Shown: positions 16,009-18,200 of the stretch, in pieces
Layout: each line of letters opens with the position of its first letter
Numbering within the stretch: the stretch's first letter is position 1
Assembly (NCBI GenBank): GCA_002319885.1
Contig: DCFT01000195.1
Coordinates: 1 to 18,200 of the forward strand
Direction: 5' to 3'
DNA from: Bacteroidales bacterium UBA1797
GTDB lineage: Bacteria; Bacteroidota; Bacteroidia; Bacteroidales; VadinHA17
DNA length: 18,200 nt
Notes under the pieces: model-generated
Told to the model about the DNA's origin: nothing
Seen by the model: only the letters and a program-made list of their open reading frames with translations
The model's database searches: none
Made by a program: the position numbers and the translations under genes

Positions 16009-16764
16009 ATGAAAAAATTATTAGTATTTATGTTACTTGCTTTTTCTGTGACAAAATTATGGTCGCAGGACCCGTTCCTTTTTGAGGAGCCGAAACCAGT
16101 TGAAAACAGAAACTTTCGTATCCCTTTGCTTGGAGATGTTGCCCCAACATTCACCGCTGAATCAACGAATGGTAAGATAAAATTCCCTCAGGATTATGGT
16201 CACAGTTGGAAAGTTTTGTTCAGTCATCCACAGGATTTTACACCTGTCTGTACAACAGAATTACTTGAGCTTGCAAATTTGCAGGACAAATTTGATAAAA
16301 TGGATGTAAAAATTGTTGCTGTATCTACCGATCGTCTGGATACGCACCAAGAGTGGAAAAAGGCAATGGAAGGCCTGATGTATAAAGACAGGAAGCCTGT
16401 TAAAATTGACTTTCCTCTCGTTGCCGATGCTGATTTGTCTGTCTCAAAAGCATATGGTATGATTCATGCAGCATCTAATACAACCAGGGATGTCAGGGGG
16501 GTATATATAATTGATCCTAATAATGTTATTAAGGGTATTTATTTTTATCCTAATAGTGTTGGCAGGAACACTGATGAGATTGTTAGAATGATCACGGCTC
16601 TTCAGACGACTTATGCAGATCATGTTATGACACCGGCTAACTGGAAAGCAGGAGACGATGTTCTCGTGCCAACCATACCAGATGCTTACGCTTCCAAACA
16701 GGAACTGGCGTCAGAAGGGTTATATAATCTAGCCTGGTTTATGTGGTACAAAAAAGCTCAATAG
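16009..16764 (+). CDS. Secreted 1-Cys peroxiredoxin (Prx6-like)
   Basis: A 252-residue thiol peroxidase that would reduce hydrogen peroxide or organic peroxides outside the cytoplasm. Residues 1-20 are a signal peptide (KKLLVFMLLAFSV, cut near WSQ). The mature domain carries GDVAPTFTAES, the active-site segment HPQDFTPVCTTE with peroxidatic C81, and a downstream region (KIDFPLVADADLSVSKAYGM, then TTRDVRGVYIIDP) typical of the Prx6 group. C81 is the only cysteine in the protein, so it needs an outside reductant. I chose ATG 16009 because it gives a proper signal peptide; a TTG at 15943 would place a hydrophilic, cysteine-containing extension before it. The extended C-terminal part (ANWKAGDDVLVP) is also Prx6-like. 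It has its own terminator. Confidence 0.93.
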   Translation: MKKLLVFMLLAFSVTKLWSQDPFLFEEPKPVENRNFRIPLLGDVAPTFTAESTNGKIKFPQDYGHSWKVLFSHPQDFTPVCTTELLELANLQDKFDKMDVKIVAVSTDRLDTHQEWKKAMEGLMYKDRKPVKIDFPLVADADLSVSKAYGMIHAASNTTRDVRGVYIIDPNNVIKGIYFYPNSVGRNTDEIVRMITALQTTYADHVMTPANWKAGDDVLVPTIPDAYASKQELASEGLYNLAWFMWYKKAQ

Positions 16765-16822
16765 ATTTTTTGGACCTATTTCCATGATTATATAAGATAT
16801 TGAATGGTTTTTTTGTATAAGT

Positions 16823-16857
16823 ATTTTTTTAAAGTCAGGTGATTCCTGACTTTTTTT
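16823..16857. terminator. Bidirectional intrinsic terminator
   Basis: Stem AAAGTCAGG (16831-16839) and CCTGACTTT (16845-16853) with loop TGATT, followed by T-rich 16851-16857 on the plus strand. A T-run at 16824-16830 precedes it, so the minus strand also has a hairpin followed by U's. It ends the peroxiredoxin transcript and shields it from the IS region. Confidence 0.85.
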
Positions 16858-16942
16858 ATGTCCTTATCCAATCAAACCCGGAGCATCTCACAAAAAATAT
16901 GAGGCTGTCTCAAAAGGACACCCTTTTTTTAGTTGATGTTCA

Positions 16943-16966
16943 TTTCTTTTGCTTCTCCAAAAGAAA
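16943..16966. repeat. 9-bp perfect inverted repeat in the IS left part
   Basis: TTTCTTTTG (16943-16951) and CAAAAGAAA (16958-16966) with the loop CTTCTC. It is followed by CGAACCAAAGAAAAGG, a phrase I associate with dispersed Bacteroidota intergenic repeats. It lies between the IS left end and the transposase remnant. Confidence 0.6.
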
Positions 16967-16985
16967 CGAACCAAAGAAAAGGAGC

Positions 16986-17071
16986 CCGGAAAAGACAACC
17001 TTGCCCTTTTTGTCCGCAACACAAGGCCATATTGGCGCCACCAAAAAGGGCCAGGTTCGCACCTTTTCCGG
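16986..17071. repeat. Long imperfect inverted repeat inside the dead IS
   Basis: Left arm 16986-17012 and right arm 17042-17071 are imperfect reverse complements, both with CCGGAAAAG, an ACCT core and GCCCTTTTTG in the left-arm sense. The 29-base centre contains GGCCATATTGGCGCC. As RNA or single-stranded DNA it would form a long hairpin. It is unlike the transposase sequence that should occupy this place. Confidence 0.65.
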
Positions 17072-17118
17072 TTTGCCTTTGCACTTACTAAAGTATTAAA
17101 TTGTTGATAACTAGAAAA

Positions 17119-18025
17119 AAAGGCGGGATGCCTTCCCCTTCCAAGAACCTCAGGTTATGTAACTTGAGGGTTATCTGACCAATCTATATTCCAGTCGAAA
17201 GATGGCACTGGCGTTATATCAGAATTTACACTTAATGTGGTTGAGTGGCATGAGTTATCCTGATCACAACACAATCAATCGTTTCAGGAGTCAGAGATTA
17301 AATGGAGTTTTGAAAGAGATATTTAGCCAAGTGGTATTCTTACTTAAAGAAAATGGACACATAACCTTGAAAGAAGCTTATCTGGATGGAACTAAGATAG
17401 AGGCAATTGCCAACAGATATACATTTGTCTGGGGTCGCAGCATAAAAAAAAAGCAAAGTAAGAATACAAAAACAACTCCTTATAGAATCGAGAATTTACA
17501 TTATGATGAGAAGAATGACAATTATACCTGCCCAAAGGGTCAGCAGATGGGTTTTATGAAAGAAAAAACAAAAATCACAAATAATGGGTTCAGGCAGATA
17601 AAACGATTTTACCAGGCATAAAACTGTAATGGGTGTCCAATGAGAGATGCTTGTAATAAGAGCAAAGGGAATTGAGCAATAGAGATAAATGAAAGGTTAA
17701 ATCACTATAAATCAATAATAAGAGAAAGTCTCACCAGTGAACGTGGAAAAAAATACCAAAGCCAACATACGTTGATGTTGAAGCTGTTTTTGGAATAATA
17801 TAAGGGAATAAAAATTATAGGAAATTTTTGCTCAGAGGTCTTGAAAAAGTAGAAATAGAAGTTGGATTATTGGCTTTATCTCACAATTTGAGGAAGATAG
17901 CTGCAAAAACACAACAGAAGATCCTTGTTTTTGCTGGGAATCGGATTGAAATCCCAGAAAAACTCTATGTTTTAAAAATCACCAGAAAAAACTCAAATAA
18001 AAAAGCCGTCTCAATTATGTTATGA
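17119..18025 (+). pseudogene. IS1182-family DDE transposase, degraded
   Basis: A broken transposase. Remnants begin near 17119 (KGGMPS), with small deletions and an in-frame stop at 17160-17162. A clean stretch follows from 17163: GYLTNLYSSRK, MWLSGMSYPDHNTINRF, then YLDGTKIEAIANRYTFVWG. TAA at 17619 interrupts the frame where the family continues with CNGCPMRDACNKSKGN, TGA at 17673 interrupts again, and the frame shifts around 17757-17768. It resumes as YVDVEAVFGII, hits TAA at 17801, and ends with KFLLRGLEKVEIEVGLLALSHNLRKIA. The N-terminal ~90 residues are missing. The reading continues across each lesion, showing decay by point mutations rather than a designed truncation. The start is not preserved, so its borders are approximate. 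Confidence 0.85.
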
Positions 18026-18031
18026 GACGGC
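18005..18031. repeat. Inverted repeat at the IS right end
   Basis: GCCGTCTCA (18005-18013) and TGAGACGGC (18023-18031) are perfect arms around ATTATGTTA. The right arm is the terminal inverted repeat itself, so the element's tip is present twice in opposite orientation. It could act as a terminator for the transposase or as a transposase-binding site. Confidence 0.65.
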
Positions 18032-18052
18032 CTCTTTGGGTGTGGGGGTTGA

Positions 18053-18068
18053 TCCCGCATTCGCGGGA
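18053..18068. repeat. Short GC-rich hairpin right of the IS
   Basis: TCCCGC (18053-18058) and GCGGGA (18063-18068) with loop ATTC, flanked by GGT/ACC that could extend the stem. It is 19 bases beyond the IS right end, in a locally GC-rich strip to about 18095. It may be a dispersed repeat or the end of a gene's transcript; the gene beyond cannot be identified. Confidence 0.5.
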
Positions 18069-18200
18069 CCGACCCTCCCGACTGGAAGTAGGGATGCTCT
18101 GAACCATTGTTAATCAGATTCAGGAGACGTTCCCTGTTTTTCCATTTTTTAAATTGTCTTTCTCTGTTCATAGCATCCTTTTTATTTTGAAATACTTGCT

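Larger units (their letters stand above)
16901..18034 (+). mobile_element. Decayed IS1182-type insertion sequence
   Basis: The left end GAGGCTGTCTCA (16901-16912) and the right end TGAGACGGCCTC (18023-18034) are inverted repeats agreeing at 11 of 12 positions. The 1134-bp interior holds a broken IS1182-family transposase and, on the left, a structured repeat block. Intact relatives are longer (roughly 1.6 kb or more) because they carry the full transposase. No clear target-site duplication is seen in the immediate flanks. The family call comes from the protein remnant (GYLTNLYSSRK, DHNTINRFRS, LDGTKIEA) and is from memory of the family. The element is not able to move by itself. Confidence 0.85.

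Noticed and set aside
16839..17099. An 86-residue plus-strand ORF beside the IS left end
   Set aside because: It begins in the terminator hairpin and runs across the inverted-repeat block; its sequence is low-complexity and basic and follows the repeats, so it is not a gene.
1..18200. CRISPR array, tRNA/rRNA genes, toxin-antitoxin or phage-defence genes
   Set aside because: I looked for regularly spaced direct repeats, tRNA-like cloverleafs and typical defence domains on both strands and saw none. The PIN domain belongs to a PhoH fusion, not to a VapC toxin with a partner antitoxin.

Overview
The window looks like chromosomal DNA of an AT-rich member of the Bacteroidota, probably the order Bacteroidales. 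The signs are weak Shine-Dalgarno sequences, Bacteroidota-type -7 boxes (TAnnTTTG) upstream of some genes, a secreted DUF1080 protein, a PIN-PhoH ATPase, and protein sequences of the expected style. This is inference from sequence character, not a database match. Most of the window is ordinary core and housekeeping sequence.

Layout. Positions 1-5162 hold a tight minus-strand run, transcribed right to left: mtaB (tRNA methylthiotransferase), an inositol-monophosphatase family enzyme, an LpxL/HtrB-like acyltransferase, a family 2 glycosyltransferase, and a membrane-anchored metallophosphoesterase cut by the window's left edge. Spacing is 3, 13, -8 and 13 bp, so it is probably one operon that includes envelope or lipid functions. 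A short GC-rich, hairpin-forming spacer (about 5211-5365) separates it from a secreted DUF1080 protein and a PIN-PhoH ATPase, also on the minus strand. From a divergent intergenic region at 7439-7637, folC runs on the plus strand. A spacer with a near-perfect palindrome and a REP-like repeat follows, then a secreted UshA-type 5'-nucleotidase. An aldo/keto reductase lies convergent to the nucleotidase. Divergent from the reductase, a TerC-family membrane protein overlaps a 959-residue triple-PAS sensor histidine kinase by 14 bp. A secreted 1-Cys peroxiredoxin comes next, ending at a clear bidirectional terminator.

The right end (16901-18034) is a decayed IS1182-type insertion sequence. Both terminal inverted repeats remain, but the transposase has lost its N-terminus and carries several stops and a frameshift. 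A structured repeat block with two inverted repeats occupies the place of the missing 5' part. Past the right end lies another short hairpin repeat.

I found no CRISPR array, tRNA, rRNA, toxin-antitoxin pair or defence cassette. The least explained pieces are non-coding: the GC-rich spacer at 5211-5365, the palindrome at 8950-8987, and the repeat block inside the dead IS. I see no convincing new multi-gene system.
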